Positions 1-7,877 of a stretch of 64,000 nucleotides of DNA are shown one piece after another. The position numbers and the translations under genes were made by a program. Position 1 is the first letter of the stretch. Every line of letters begins with the position of its first letter. The DNA is from Dyella_B nitratireducens (lineage in GTDB: Bacteria; Pseudomonadota; Gammaproteobacteria; Xanthomonadales; Rhodanobacteraceae): positions 2,480,001 to 2,544,000 of the forward strand of contig NZ_CP064032.1 of NCBI RefSeq assembly GCF_049532905.1, given 5' to 3'. The notes beneath the pieces were generated by a model. That model had not been told where the DNA came from and did no database searches. It worked only from the letters and a program-made list of their open reading frames with translations.

Positions 1-169
1 CCAGTTGCTGGAATACCCGGAAGATCTCATGGCTCTTGGGATGCGCCCACCAACTACCCTTGATCGGCTCACCCGCAATCACTTCCGCCATACGAGGAAC
101 CGGACCACATGCTGCGCTGAGCACGATGCCGTGCTCACGAATAAAGCCCATGGCCTGATCGAAAGTCAT
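1..169 (-). CDS. Hypothetical protein, 3' part beyond the window edge
   Basis: Reading the minus strand from an ATG at 169 gives an open frame of 56 codons that runs off the left edge. It starts MTFDQAMGFI and contains the stretch GSWWAHPKSHEIFRVFQQL. The start lies only 3 bp after the stop of the DUF302 gene, so the two are probably co-transcribed. I remember similar short proteins with a G-P-V-P and GSWWAHPKSHEI pattern as uncharacterised, and no function can be given. Start and coding potential are clear; the C-terminus is not visible. Confidence 0.6.
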   Translation of the reverse strand, partial: MTFDQAMGFIREHGIVLSAACGPVPRMAEVIAGEPIKGSWWAHPKSHEIFRVFQQL

Positions 170-172
170 GCC

Positions 173-580
173 TCAGTTCGACTCAGGCTTGACTCCCAAC
201 ACGTTCGCGACCAGCGCTTCCACCGGCAAAAGATTGGTTTCAAGCGCTTGTGGCAATGCGTGCCGCTCGATCAAATACTTGGTGCTATTGATCAACACTT
301 CTACCCTGCCCGGCTCGTTTTCCACGACCAAAGCCTTCAGCGGAAGATCGATACCCGCGTCAGGATTGGCAAGCATCAGCGGCGTGCCGGCCTTCGGATT
401 ACCGAAAATGATTAAGGTTGTGGGTGGCATCATCAGGCCAATCGCCACGGCCTCGGCCTGTTGATCGATGCTGGCAAATACCTTGATACCGCGCTCGGCA
501 AGCGCAGCGTGTAGGCGCTGTACCGTCTCTTTGAATGCGTGGGGACTATGAAAGCGAAGTATTCCGGTATGACTAGCCAT
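173..580 (-). CDS. DUF302 domain protein
   Basis: A 135-residue protein without signal peptide or membrane segment. The pattern (N-terminal helix with HAFKETVQRLHAALAERGI, then F-A-x-I-D-Q-Q-A-E-A, and L-I-I-F-G-N-P-K-A-G-T-P-L-M) is that of the DUF302 (TT1751-like) fold, which usually spans nearly the whole protein as here. The biochemical role of the family is not established; members are often near stress or small-molecule genes. It lies 14 bp after the secreted hypothetical gene (595-1251) and 3 bp before the partial gene at the edge, suggesting a three-gene minus-strand transcript. A GAGG run precedes the ATG at 580. Confidence 0.85.
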   Translation of the reverse strand: MASHTGILRFHSPHAFKETVQRLHAALAERGIKVFASIDQQAEAVAIGLMMPPTTLIIFGNPKAGTPLMLANPDAGIDLPLKALVVENEPGRVEVLINSTKYLIERHALPQALETNLLPVEALVANVLGVKPESN

Positions 581-594
581 CGTGTTTTACCTCG

Positions 595-1251
595 TCAATG
601 CTCAGCATGCATGCGTCGAATCCTCACCGTGCTTCCATCCGCATAAGTCACCACGAATGTGGAGCCTTCGTGCGATTGCGTTTTCACCGGCACCGGATCT
701 TGATCGCGTGCTGCCAGCAAAGCTTCCCGGTTATAGGCAGCCAGTTCACCGTTGGGCATCAGCACCATCGGCGGACTGAACGGCTCGAAGCTGGTATAGA
801 AATGCTCATCATTGCAGTCGCTGCAACCCATGGCAGATGCAAGCGGCAGGCGCTTCACCCAGATCCAATACTTGTTCTCATGCCTGATCAGGATGCGGTT
901 GGGATCGTTCTGGATTTCCGTGGCAACGCCACCCGGATGCCACACACGCACCAGACTTGCCCGGCTGCAATCCGCCGAAGCGCATTCCTGCACCACCAAG
1001 TAATCGTCATTCGCCAGATACACCGGCTCAACACTGAGAACGTCTTCGGCAACCAGTGGTTGCGAGGGAAACACGATCGACGGCATACGCGGATCGACCT
1101 TGAAATCGCCCGAGATGAGATAACCACCGTGATGCGAGGTGTAAGCCGGCGCGGTCACCTGCACAGGTGGCAAGGTTTTCTGGTCGTTGGCCAGGCCAGG
1201 CAGACAGACGATGGCAAATATCCAGGCGAACCGTGATGCCATGCTGCTCAT
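595..1251 (-). CDS. Secreted hypothetical protein
   Basis: A protein of 218 residues when started at the ATG at 1251, which has a strong AGGGAGG ribosome-binding site 5 bp upstream; the longer frame to 1347 is unlikely. The first 21 residues (MSSMASRFAWIFAIVCLPGLA) form a plausible signal peptide. The mature part has two CxxC-like patterns (ECASADC and GCSDCND) that could bind metal or form disulphides. I do not recognise the family. It is probably the first gene of a transcript with DUF302 and the edge gene, and lies 92 bp from the SRPBCC gene upstream. Confidence 0.7.
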   Translation of the reverse strand: MSSMASRFAWIFAIVCLPGLANDQKTLPPVQVTAPAYTSHHGGYLISGDFKVDPRMPSIVFPSQPLVAEDVLSVEPVYLANDDYLVVQECASADCSRASLVRVWHPGGVATEIQNDPNRILIRHENKYWIWVKRLPLASAMGCSDCNDEHFYTSFEPFSPPMVLMPNGELAAYNREALLAARDQDPVPVKTQSHEGSTFVVTYADGSTVRIRRMHAEH

Positions 1252-1343
1252 GCGACCTCCCTGCCGGAAACATGATCGACGGCGGGATCGTACACGCCGA
1301 ACGGCCGAAATGCAGCACGTCGCCCAGTCGAATGACCTTGCGA

Positions 1344-1784
1344 TCACTTTTCAAGCAATTGCTTGATATCCGGAAGTGCGTAGCTCCAGAAGAACTCGGC
1401 GTGCTTATAGGCCGCATGACTCTGGAAATGTTCATGCAGAACGGTAAGCAAGGCTGCTTCGGCATGCTGCTCCAGACGGAACGTAAGCGTGCTGCGATTT
1501 TCAGGCCTATCCGGAAGACCCGCCGCTTCGCTCCAGTGGTTGTACTTCAACAAGCTGGCGTACTCCGCAACCAGCACCGTTCCTCGATCATGAAACAGCC
1601 TGTCCTTGCCTGGCATCCGAACGGCATAGCTGATGTCGCTGCCGGGTTGCCATAAGGATTCCACCTGCGCGCCGAGCATCCATGCGGCAATAAGGCCCGG
1701 CTCTGTCAGTGCGCGCCAGACGTGCTCTGCGTCGGTGCTGATGCTTATGGATGCTTTGACGAATGGGTTGATCATGGGCGGCAT
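1344..1784 (-). CDS. SRPBCC / AHSA1 (START-like) domain protein
   Basis: About 146 residues. The sequence has the hallmarks of the activator of Hsp90 ATPase homologue 1-like branch: I-S-I-S-T-D-A-E-H-V-W-R-A-L-T-E-P near the N-terminus, then A-A-W-M, G-S-D-I-S-Y, H-D-R-G-T-V-L, and a C-terminal helix with F-F-W-S-Y-A-L-P-x-I-K-x-L-L-E. This fold makes a cavity for hydrophobic ligands; in bacteria its substrates are mostly unknown. The start is uncertain: ATG at 1784 or at 1775; the longer frame to 1862 begins inside the repeat at 1834-1913 and is unlikely. Confidence 0.8.
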   Translation of the reverse strand: MPPMINPFVKASISISTDAEHVWRALTEPGLIAAWMLGAQVESLWQPGSDISYAVRMPGKDRLFHDRGTVLVAEYASLLKYNHWSEAAGLPDRPENRSTLTFRLEQHAEAALLTVLHEHFQSHAAYKHAEFFWSYALPDIKQLLEK

Positions 1785-1833
1785 TGCAAATAGGACGAGA
1801 CATTTTACTTTGCTCTCGCCATACCTCAGTCGC

Positions 1834-1913
1834 GTAGGTTGGGTTAGCGCAGCGTAACCCAACGGTGCTGGCGACGAAGCATTGTTGGGTTACGCTGCGC
1901 TAACCCAACCTAC
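1834..1913. repeat. REPIN-like paired palindrome, variant of family I
   Basis: Two inverted halves: GTAGGTTGGGTTAGCGCAGC followed by GTAACCCAAC, and about 25 bp later the exact reverse complement. It shares the GTAGGTTGGG head with the seven family I copies but has a different stem core (TTAGCGCAGCGTAA). It lies between the SRPBCC and amidohydrolase genes. Confidence 0.85.
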
Positions 1914-1937
1914 GCCGCTGCGCACCGCATGTTTGTA

Positions 1938-1971
1938 CTGGATTCCGGCCTTCGCCGGAATGACGGTGAGG
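1938..1971. repeat. Single REP unit, family II
   Basis: The unit CTGGATTCCGGCCTTCGCCG with its tail GAATGACGGTGAGG; the stem is ATTCCGGC / GCCGGAAT around a short loop. The preceding CATGTTTGTA also precedes the copy near 18258, so it is the right half of the same composite element. Confidence 0.85.
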
Positions 1972-2067
1972 CAAGCGCACACCCCATGAAGAAAGCCATG
2001 CTTATCGGCACCACCTCATTCTTGTTATAAAAGACCGATCCGTTAGACAAGAGCTTGGGGACCAGCC

Positions 2068-3408
2068 ATGTCGAAGCATCGGTTTCACCGCCTCGCCGCG
2101 TTGTTCGGCAGCATGTTCATCGCCTGCTCCATGGGCGCATCCACGGTATCCGCAGACACCATCTCACCCCCAAAACCCGCTGACCACGCCTGGCTGCTCA
2201 AGGCCGATCGCGTTTTCGACGCCCGCAGCGAACAAGCACATGCCGGCTGGGTGGTATTGGTACAAGGCGACAAGATCGCCGCAGTCGGCCCCGCTTCCGA
2301 TGTGCACGCACCACCCGGCACACAAACCATCGACCTGCCCGGCACCACGCTGCTGCCTGGCCTGATCGATGCACACTCACACATCTTCCTGCACCCTTAC
2401 AACGAAACCTTGTGGAACGACCAGGTACTTAAGGAAACGCAGTCGTACCGCACCATTGAAGCCGTCAAGCACGTGCACGATACGCTGATGGCCGGTTTCA
2501 CTGTATTACGTGATCTCGGCACAGAAGGCGCAGGCTATGCCGACGTCGATGTGCAACACTCCATCAACGAAGGATTGATTCCCGGCCCGCACATGTTCGT
2601 TGCCACACGCGCCACGATCGCCGCTCATTGCTATGGCCCCGGCCCCGAAGGCTTTCGCACCGACCTCAATCTTCCGCAAGGCGGCATTCCCGTGGCCGGT
2701 GTACCGGCGATGATCGACGCCGTGCGTGACCAGGCCGGCCACGGCGCGGACTGGATCAAGATCTACGCCGACTACCACTGCGGCAAGAGCAAAGGCGCCG
2801 TGCCCACCTTCAGCGAAGAAGAACTGAAAGCCGGCGTCGACACCGCCCACTCCCTCGGCCTGCCCGTCTCCATGCACTCCACCACGGCCGAAGGTATGCG
2901 CCGCGCCGTGCTCGCCGGTGTCGACACCATCGAGCACGGCTACGGCGGCACGCCTGAAGTATTCGCGCTGATGAAACAGCACAACGTCGCCTACCTGCCC
3001 ACCCTGGAAGCCGAAGCCGCCTACGCCGAATACTTCCACGGCTGGAAACCCGGCCTACCGCCAACCGCAGACATGCAACAAGCTGCCAACGCCTTCAAAT
3101 ACGCCATGCAAGCCGGTGTCACCATCGGCTGCGGCAGCGACGTGGGCGTATTCACCCACGGCACCAACTACAAGGAACTGGAATGGATGGTGCGTAATGG
3201 CATGTCGCCAGCACGTGCACTGCTGGCGGCTACGGCAGTGGATGCGAAGATTTTGCGGCAGCAGGATGAGTTCGGGCAGCTGAAGGCTGGATTGGATGCA
3301 GACATCATTGCTGTGCAAGGTGATCCTACTTCCGATATCAGCGCAATCGAGCATGTACCGTTCGTGATGAAAGGTGGCGTGATCTACAAACAGCCTGCCC
3401 AGCCCTGA
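2068..3408 (+). CDS. Secreted metal-dependent amidohydrolase (prolidase/imidazolonepropionase-like)
   Basis: A 446-residue protein of the amidohydrolase superfamily with an N-terminal signal peptide (about residues 1-29), so probably periplasmic. Visible metal-site motifs are D-A-H-S-H (His103 and His105), the lysine in W-I-K-I-Y-A-D, S-M-H-S-T, I-E-H-G-Y-G and the aspartate of G-S-D-V-G. This arrangement is typical of the Xaa-Pro dipeptidase / organophosphate acid anhydrolase-like branch, where members split dipeptides or N-acyl amino acids. The natural substrate cannot be read from sequence. Its stop is 6 bp before a family I repeat, which separates it from the convergent toxin-partner gene. 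Confidence 0.88.
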   Translation: MSKHRFHRLAALFGSMFIACSMGASTVSADTISPPKPADHAWLLKADRVFDARSEQAHAGWVVLVQGDKIAAVGPASDVHAPPGTQTIDLPGTTLLPGLIDAHSHIFLHPYNETLWNDQVLKETQSYRTIEAVKHVHDTLMAGFTVLRDLGTEGAGYADVDVQHSINEGLIPGPHMFVATRATIAAHCYGPGPEGFRTDLNLPQGGIPVAGVPAMIDAVRDQAGHGADWIKIYADYHCGKSKGAVPTFSEEELKAGVDTAHSLGLPVSMHSTTAEGMRRAVLAGVDTIEHGYGGTPEVFALMKQHNVAYLPTLEAEAAYAEYFHGWKPGLPPTADMQQAANAFKYAMQAGVTIGCGSDVGVFTHGTNYKELEWMVRNGMSPARALLAATAVDAKILRQQDEFGQLKAGLDADIIAVQGDPTSDISAIEHVPFVMKGGVIYKQPAQP

Positions 3409-3414
3409 AGCTAC

Positions 3415-3488
3415 GTAGGTTGGGGTGCAAACCCCAACATCGCCATCTACACAAGCATGACAATGTTGGGGTTTGCACCCCAACCTAC
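3415..3488. repeat. REPIN-like paired palindrome, family I (copy 1)
   Basis: GTAGGTTGGGGTGCAAACCC followed by CAAC, a spacer of about 30 bp, and the reverse complement ending CAACCTAC. It fills the gap between two convergent genes (stops at 3408 and 3492) and could act as a two-way terminator. Confidence 0.92.
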
Positions 3489-3491
3489 GCG

Positions 3492-3689
3492 CTATTGAGC
3501 CGCTGCGACCTGATCTCGCACTTGTTGATATTTATGCAGAAGAATTTCAACGTATGCCAGATCATTCGCATGGTCGGAGCGCGTGTCTTCATCAATAGAA
3601 GTGTCGGCAAGGATGCTCCTGTGCTTAGACACCAACATCTCAAGCGCCTCTATTAGGCAATTGACTTCGGGCCAATCAATGGTATTCAT
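3492..3689 (-). CDS. Small helical protein, candidate Tsi2-like immunity/antitoxin partner
   Basis: A 65-residue acidic protein, starting at the ATG at 3689 behind GGGAGAAGAG. The start is 1 bp after the stop of the Tse2-like gene, a spacing typical of toxin-partner pairs. The whole chain looks helical and amphipathic (CLIEALEMLVSKHRSILAD, then DLAYVEILLHKYQQVRDQ). Tsi2 of Pseudomonas aeruginosa is a 77-residue all-helical protein with a similar layout (short N-terminus, helix with A-R-T-R-E-L, acidic turn, helix with L-L-V-G-Y-D). The likeness is weak and judged from memory. The call rests mainly on size, acidity, predicted helicity and position. Confidence 0.6.
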   Translation of the reverse strand: MNTIDWPEVNCLIEALEMLVSKHRSILADTSIDEDTRSDHANDLAYVEILLHKYQQVRDQVAAAQ

Positions 3690-3690
3690 T

Positions 3691-4101
3691 TTATCTCTTC
3701 TCCCAGCGGCCACCGAGCTCTATAGGAAGTCTTTCAACATTCAAGAATGATTGAAGTTGTGCGACGAATTCCGTCAGGAACATGTCTGATTCTGGACGAA
3801 TTGTGTAGTGGGTAATCTTGGTTTTAGGATCTGTTGTATCACGGGTAATAACCAGCTTGTCAGGAACAGGGGTTCCAGCCCTGATCCACCACCAGTTGGT
3901 CTCTGGCTTAGGTGCGGTGAAAGTTGAAATTCCTCCGGACATACCTTTGACCTTTGTAAGACCGGTTGACTCGTCCTTGTATTTCACGACGTCCTTATCT
4001 CGAACATGGTCCAAGCGTGGTGATGTCGAGTTGCCCCCTCTGTAGAGATCGATGTCGATCTTCACAGTGGGCGAGTTCGAAATCCGTAACTGGATGTGCA
4101 A
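3691..4101 (-). CDS. Tse2-like ADP-ribosyltransferase-fold toxin (candidate)
   Basis: A protein of up to 136 residues. Compared from memory with Tse2 of P. aeruginosa, four blocks fall in the same order: L-Y-R near the N-terminus (Arg21), S-G-G-I-S-T-F (55-61; Tse2 T-G-G-T-S-V-F, which carries residues needed for toxicity), G-T-P-V-P-D-K-L-V-I-x-x-D (Tse2 G-T-D-I-P-P-D-L-K-V-x-x-D) and T-H-Y-T-I-R-P (97-103; Tse2 T-H-Y-T-I-M-P). Tse2 is a cytoplasmic toxin delivered by type VI secretion and resembles ADP-ribosyltransferases. The start is unclear: no ATG is available; TTG at 4101 or GTG at 4065. No signal peptide. The next gene is a candidate neutralising partner. No vgrG, PAAR or other secretion gene lies in the window. 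Confidence 0.62.
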   Translation of the reverse strand: MHIQLRISNSPTVKIDIDLYRGGNSTSPRLDHVRDKDVVKYKDESTGLTKVKGMSGGISTFTAPKPETNWWWIRAGTPVPDKLVITRDTTDPKTKITHYTIRPESDMFLTEFVAQLQSFLNVERLPIELGGRWEKR

Positions 4102-4122
4102 TGCGAAGATGATGTTTCATAT

Positions 4123-4488
4123 TTATGGCTCACTGACGGCAATTCTTTTGCCGATTACCTCTTCAGCCACATCCCACTCATCTATTTCGCCGCTCTCTCT
4201 GGATACGGCGAACCAGCCAACAAGAGCGCTGCCTACCCAGTCAGGTTTCGCTCCAGGCGGGGCAGGAAAGTTGGAGCGTAGTGCGAACACGTAATAACGG
4301 CCAGCGCCCTCTCCGTGATCAAAGTCACAACGGTATTCTCGTAGGCCACGTGGTGCTGATCGCTGAGTGGCAATGGCACGTCTCAACCTTTCGCAAGCAC
4401 CATCGCTGCTCAGTTTGTAGCCAGTCGCGCTAACACTGGTACATAAGCAGACCATTAAACCAAGAACCAACAAACGCCCATCACGCAC
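4123..4488 (-). CDS. Hypothetical exported protein
   Basis: A 121-residue protein starting at GTG 4488, with a clear signal peptide (L-L-V-L-G-L-M-V-C-L-C-T-S-V-S-A). The mature part has two cysteines (GACERL and YRCDFD) that may pair. It ends with W-D-V-A-E-E-V-I-G-K-R-I. Family not recognised. Its start overlaps the end of the 4481-4846 gene by 8 bp and the toxin-like gene follows after 21 bp, so all may be on one transcript. Codon use and GC are lower than in the core genes around it. Confidence 0.6.
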   Translation of the reverse strand: MRDGRLLVLGLMVCLCTSVSATGYKLSSDGACERLRRAIATQRSAPRGLREYRCDFDHGEGAGRYYVFALRSNFPAPPGAKPDWVGSALVGWFAVSRESGEIDEWDVAEEVIGKRIAVSEP

Positions 4489-4846
4489 GAGACCCGTACT
4501 CTCGTATCACCTCGATGACACCGATGATGTTGTCGTTCAACGCCTCCAGTTCCTCAGCCGGCACCCACCACTCCGTGTGATGAGATGTACCCACTCGCTG
4601 GATCGGATATTTCGACATGAAACCGGCTCGCACGTGAAAGCGCGTCACAGCGCCGTACTTGCTGTCCTTGACGTTCCACCGCTCGGCAATTTCGGATGCG
4701 TAGCGCTCATTGGTGACAGGATAAAAGATGGGTTGCTCCGGAAGCCTGGGTGGCCAACGGCGGAATTCGCTTTGACGGAGCAGTTCGAGTTCTTCAGGCC
4801 CCACCGGGCGGTACAAGACGACGATGGCTTCGTTTTCGGCCATTTG
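4481..4846 (-). CDS. Conserved protein of the type annotated ADP-ribosylation/crystallin J1
   Basis: 121 residues from the ATG at 4846, which has AAGGA upstream (the frame extends to 4939 but lacks a better start). The pattern V-L-Y-R-P-V-G-P-E-E-L-E-L, W-P-P-R-L-P-E-Q-P-I-F-Y-P-V, E-I-A-E-R-W-N-V-K-D-S, and H-T-E-W-W-V-P-A-E-E-L is well conserved in many bacteria; I remember these proteins carrying the database label ADP-ribosylation/crystallin J1, although they are much shorter than ADP-ribosylglycohydrolases, so the label is not a function. Soluble, no signal. It follows the lipoprotein gene by 13 bp. Confidence 0.72.
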   Translation of the reverse strand, partial: QMAENEAIVVLYRPVGPEELELLRQSEFRRWPPRLPEQPIFYPVTNERYASEIAERWNVKDSKYGAVTRFHVRAGFMSKYPIQRVGTSHHTEWWVPAEELEALNDNIIGVIEVIREYGSRA

Positions 4847-4859
4847 CTTTACGTCCTTG

Positions 4860-5660
4860 TCAAGAATCGCTCGAGGTGACTGATTGTTCGGCCGGCGCAG
4901 CCAGTTCCCTTCTTCGCAATACAAACAAGATCGCGCCAAGCGGCACCGATACGGAAATCACCCATGCCCCATACAGCGGCGCGGCGGCGCTCGCACTAAG
5001 CAATTGGATGGAAACCAGCTGAAGGTTCCACTCCCCCGTCGCCCAGTTGACGGACAAGCTGCAAACACCGAACAGGATGAAGATGATCCAAAGCCACTTC
5101 CTCCCGCGCATCTTGGTGCGGATACACAGGATGAGTGCGTACAGACTAAAAAGAGCCGCGATCACGGCAAGGGCCAGCACCGCATATTGCAGTGGGCTCT
5201 TGCCGCCCATGCTGAAGCTATTGCTGCTTTCAAGGGATTCAGAAAGTTTTTTAACGTTGAATGCAATGATGGTCGTAATGCCATCTTTCTTTTGCGTCGC
5301 AATATTTATCAAGACATGTTGGTCAGGGTACTGATATTCGTATATGAGTTTGCTTTTATGCAGCGTATTACTGGTGATGAAGCTGGCATTCACCAGCTTT
5401 ACCGACAAAGGCTGCCCTGCAGGCATCTGCGCAGCCATGGCGCGCAAAGTCTGATCAAGATTGGTCGACTTTAATTTGATGGAAGGATCGATATCATTTT
5501 CGATCTCATCGAATTTCTGTGCTTGCAACAGGCCGATATAATGCTTGGCTTGCTGCTCGTCTTCCGGTGAAGTAAATGCCTTCATCATGCTTTCTCGGCT
5601 GCAGCCGGCAAGGAGCACGACGAAGACCAGCACCATCAACATAAATGACCGAGTGCGCAT
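4860..5660 (-). CDS. Lipoprotein with three C-terminal membrane segments, unknown function
   Basis: A 266-residue protein. The first 20 residues end in L-L-A-G-C, a lipobox with acylated Cys20. Residues 35-150 form a soluble domain with L-Q-A-Q-K-F-D-E-I-E near its start and a beta-rich second half, resembling periplasmic DUF-type stress domains. Three hydrophobic segments follow, at about 157-181, 190-207 and 228-249. A lipid anchor plus three helices is unusual. It appears to be the first gene of the five-gene minus-strand block 3492-5660. Confidence 0.62.
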   Translation of the reverse strand: MRTRSFMLMVLVFVVLLAGCSRESMMKAFTSPEDEQQAKHYIGLLQAQKFDEIENDIDPSIKLKSTNLDQTLRAMAAQMPAGQPLSVKLVNASFITSNTLHKSKLIYEYQYPDQHVLINIATQKKDGITTIIAFNVKKLSESLESSNSFSMGGKSPLQYAVLALAVIAALFSLYALILCIRTKMRGRKWLWIIFILFGVCSLSVNWATGEWNLQLVSIQLLSASAAAPLYGAWVISVSVPLGAILFVLRRRELAAPAEQSVTSSDS

Positions 5661-5850
5661 CAGACCATTCCTCCCTGTACAGCTTTACCCGCGTAACACT
5701 TCCAGCGCCGGCTTGGCAGCGGCTCTGCGCGCCCATGTCCGGCCATGCTTGATATGAAGTTACCCCTCCCAAGCGCTAGGTGCACCTGGGTTCTGGTGCC
5801 TTATACAGCAAATTCCTCATTAAGGATCAGTCATCCATAGAGCCGTGCAC

Positions 5851-5883
5851 AAAAAAGCAGCCTTACAGATGCTGTAAGGCTGC
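5851..5883 (-). terminator. Rho-independent terminator of hutU
   Basis: On the minus strand a perfect 12-bp stem (GCAGCCTTACAG / CTGTAAGGCTGC) with a 3-nt loop is followed by TTTTTT. It lies 34 bp past the hutU stop. Confidence 0.9.
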
Positions 5884-5916
5884 TCGGATATAACTCCTAG
5901 CTTGGATACGCTTGTA

Positions 5917-7587
5917 TCAAAGCATCGGCAAGTTGAGCCCTTGCTCCTTCGCACACTGAATAGCGATGTCATAACCCGCATCCGCATGCCGCATCACACC
6001 CGTACCCGGGTCATTCCACAGCACCCGCGCAATGCGCTTGTCGGCCGCTTCAGTACCGTCGCACACGATCACCACGCCGCTGTGCTGGCTGTAACCCATG
6101 CCCACGCCACCACCATGATGGAAGCTCACCCACGTCGCGCCACCCGCGGTATTGAGCAGCGCGTTGAGCAGTGGCCAATCGGAAACGGCATCGCTGCCAT
6201 CCTTCATCGCTTCGGTTTCGCGGTTGGGACTGGCGACCGAGCCGGAATCGAGATGATCGCGGCCGATCACGATCGGGGCTTTCAGCTCGCCCTTACGCAC
6301 CATTTCGTTGAATGCCAAGCCAAGCTTGTGGCGCTGGCCCAAGCCAACCCAGCAGATGCGCGCCGGCAGGCCCTGGAAGCTGATGCGCTTCTCAGCCATA
6401 TCCAGCCAGTTGTGCAGGTGCGGATCATCGGGGATCAGCTCCTTCACCTTGGCATCGGTCTTCATGATGTCTTCCGGATCGCCGGACAGCGCCACCCAGC
6501 GGAACGGACCAACACCGCGGCAGAACAGCGGACGCACGAAGGCGGGCACGAAGCCGGGGAAATCGAAGGCGTTGGCGCAGCCTTCGTCCTTCGCCATCTG
6601 GCGGATGTTGTTGCCGTAGTCGAAGGTGGGAATGCCTTGCGCGTGGAAAGCGAGCATGGCTTCCACGTGCTTTTTCATGGCTTGCTTGGCCGCCTTGGCG
6701 GTGCCGGCGGGATCGCTCTTGCGGCGTTCGAACCACTGCTCCACCGTCCAGCCTTGCGGCAGGTAACCGTTGATCGGGTCGTGTGCGCTGGTCTGGTCGG
6801 TGACGGCATCGGGTTTTACGCCGCGGCGTACGAGTTCGGGCAGCACGTCGGCGGCATTGCCGAGCAAGGCGATGGATTTGGCTTCACCGGCCTTGGTGTA
6901 TTTCTCGATGCGTGCCAGTGCGTCATCCAGATCGGTGGCTTGCTCATCGACATAACGCGTCTTCAGGCGGAAATCGATGCGGCTCTGCTGGCATTCGATG
7001 TTCAAGCTGCACGCACCGGCCAGCGATGCGGCCAGCGGTTGCGCGCCGCCCATGCCGCCGAGGCCGGCGGTGAGAATCCACTTGCCTTTGAGGCTGCCGT
7101 TGTAATGCTGGCGGCCCATTTCCACGAAGGTTTCGTAGGTGCCCTGCACGATGCCTTGCGAGCCGATGTAGATCCACGAACCAGCCGTCATCTGGCCGTA
7201 CATCATCAGGCCTTTCTTATCCAATTCGTTGAAGTGCTCCCAGTTCGACCAGGCCGGCACCAGGTTGGAATTGGCGATCAGCACGCGCGGCGCATCCGCA
7301 TGGGTGGGAAACACGCCGACCGGTTTGCCGGATTGCACCAGCAGGGTTTCGTTGTCGTTGAGGTCGCGCAAAGCGCGCAGGATGGCGTCGAAACACTCCC
7401 AGTTGCGTGCGGCGCGGCCGATGCCGCCGTAAACCACCAGTTCCGCCGGGTTTTCCGCCACGGCCGGGTCCAGGTTGTTCTGGATCATGCGATAGGGGGC
7501 TTCGGTGAGCCAGCTTTTGCAGGTGAGCGCCGAACCATGCGGCGCGCGAATGGTGCGGGTGGTATCGATGCGGGTGGGGGCGTTCAT
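5917..7587 (-). CDS. hutU: Urocanate hydratase
   Basis: A 556-residue cytoplasmic enzyme, the usual length for the family. It adds water to urocanate to give imidazolonepropionate, the second step of histidine breakdown, using tightly bound NAD as electrophile. Strongly conserved blocks are visible: L-V-V-Y-G-G-I-G-R-A-A-R-N-W, the NAD-binding glycine motif T-A-G-L-G-G-M-G-G-A-Q-P, D-Q-T-S-A-H-D-P-x-N-G-Y, and the active-site stretch F-C-R-G-V-G-P-F-R-W-V-A-L-S-G. hutH is not adjacent: the neighbours are a terminator and a divergent catalase-like gene. A small palindrome TTTGCGTGCAAA lies at 7675-7686 upstream. Confidence 0.97.
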   Translation of the reverse strand: MNAPTRIDTTRTIRAPHGSALTCKSWLTEAPYRMIQNNLDPAVAENPAELVVYGGIGRAARNWECFDAILRALRDLNDNETLLVQSGKPVGVFPTHADAPRVLIANSNLVPAWSNWEHFNELDKKGLMMYGQMTAGSWIYIGSQGIVQGTYETFVEMGRQHYNGSLKGKWILTAGLGGMGGAQPLAASLAGACSLNIECQQSRIDFRLKTRYVDEQATDLDDALARIEKYTKAGEAKSIALLGNAADVLPELVRRGVKPDAVTDQTSAHDPINGYLPQGWTVEQWFERRKSDPAGTAKAAKQAMKKHVEAMLAFHAQGIPTFDYGNNIRQMAKDEGCANAFDFPGFVPAFVRPLFCRGVGPFRWVALSGDPEDIMKTDAKVKELIPDDPHLHNWLDMAEKRISFQGLPARICWVGLGQRHKLGLAFNEMVRKGELKAPIVIGRDHLDSGSVASPNRETEAMKDGSDAVSDWPLLNALLNTAGGATWVSFHHGGGVGMGYSQHSGVVIVCDGTEAADKRIARVLWNDPGTGVMRHADAGYDIAIQCAKEQGLNLPML

Positions 7588-7877
7588 CGGGGATGTCCTG
7601 CGACTGCCTAGGGAAAGCCGCCATTATGGGCGTCCCGTTTCGAGGCCGCCAACTGCGCTGCGGCAAAACCGATCTTTGCGTGCAAAAAACTGCCATGTCT
7701 ATTGACGGGCCTTTCACAGCCGCTCAGGCTCGGCAATGAAATCCAAGGGTAGCCCGCGCAATCAGCGCGGCTTTACGAGCGAGATGTAACCGCAGGTCCG
7801 TCATCAGCGAAGGTGACAGGCGAGTCCATGGAGGGATGGCATCTTTCTGCAACCTACAACCAGCAGGACATGATCCC

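Noticed and set aside
4123..4488. Second immunity gene for the Tse2-like toxin
   Set aside because: It has a signal peptide and lies upstream of the toxin; Tse2-type toxins act in the cytoplasm, so the cytoplasmic small gene downstream is a better candidate.
5902..7611. A long plus-strand frame (569 codons) opposite hutU
   Set aside because: It is the mirror of a strongly conserved GC-rich gene; its product is His/Gln/Arg-rich without family features.
7675..7686. TTTGCGTGCAAA palindrome upstream of hutU as a HutC operator
   Set aside because: It does not look like the usual HutC operator and the other hut genes here have no similar site that I could find.
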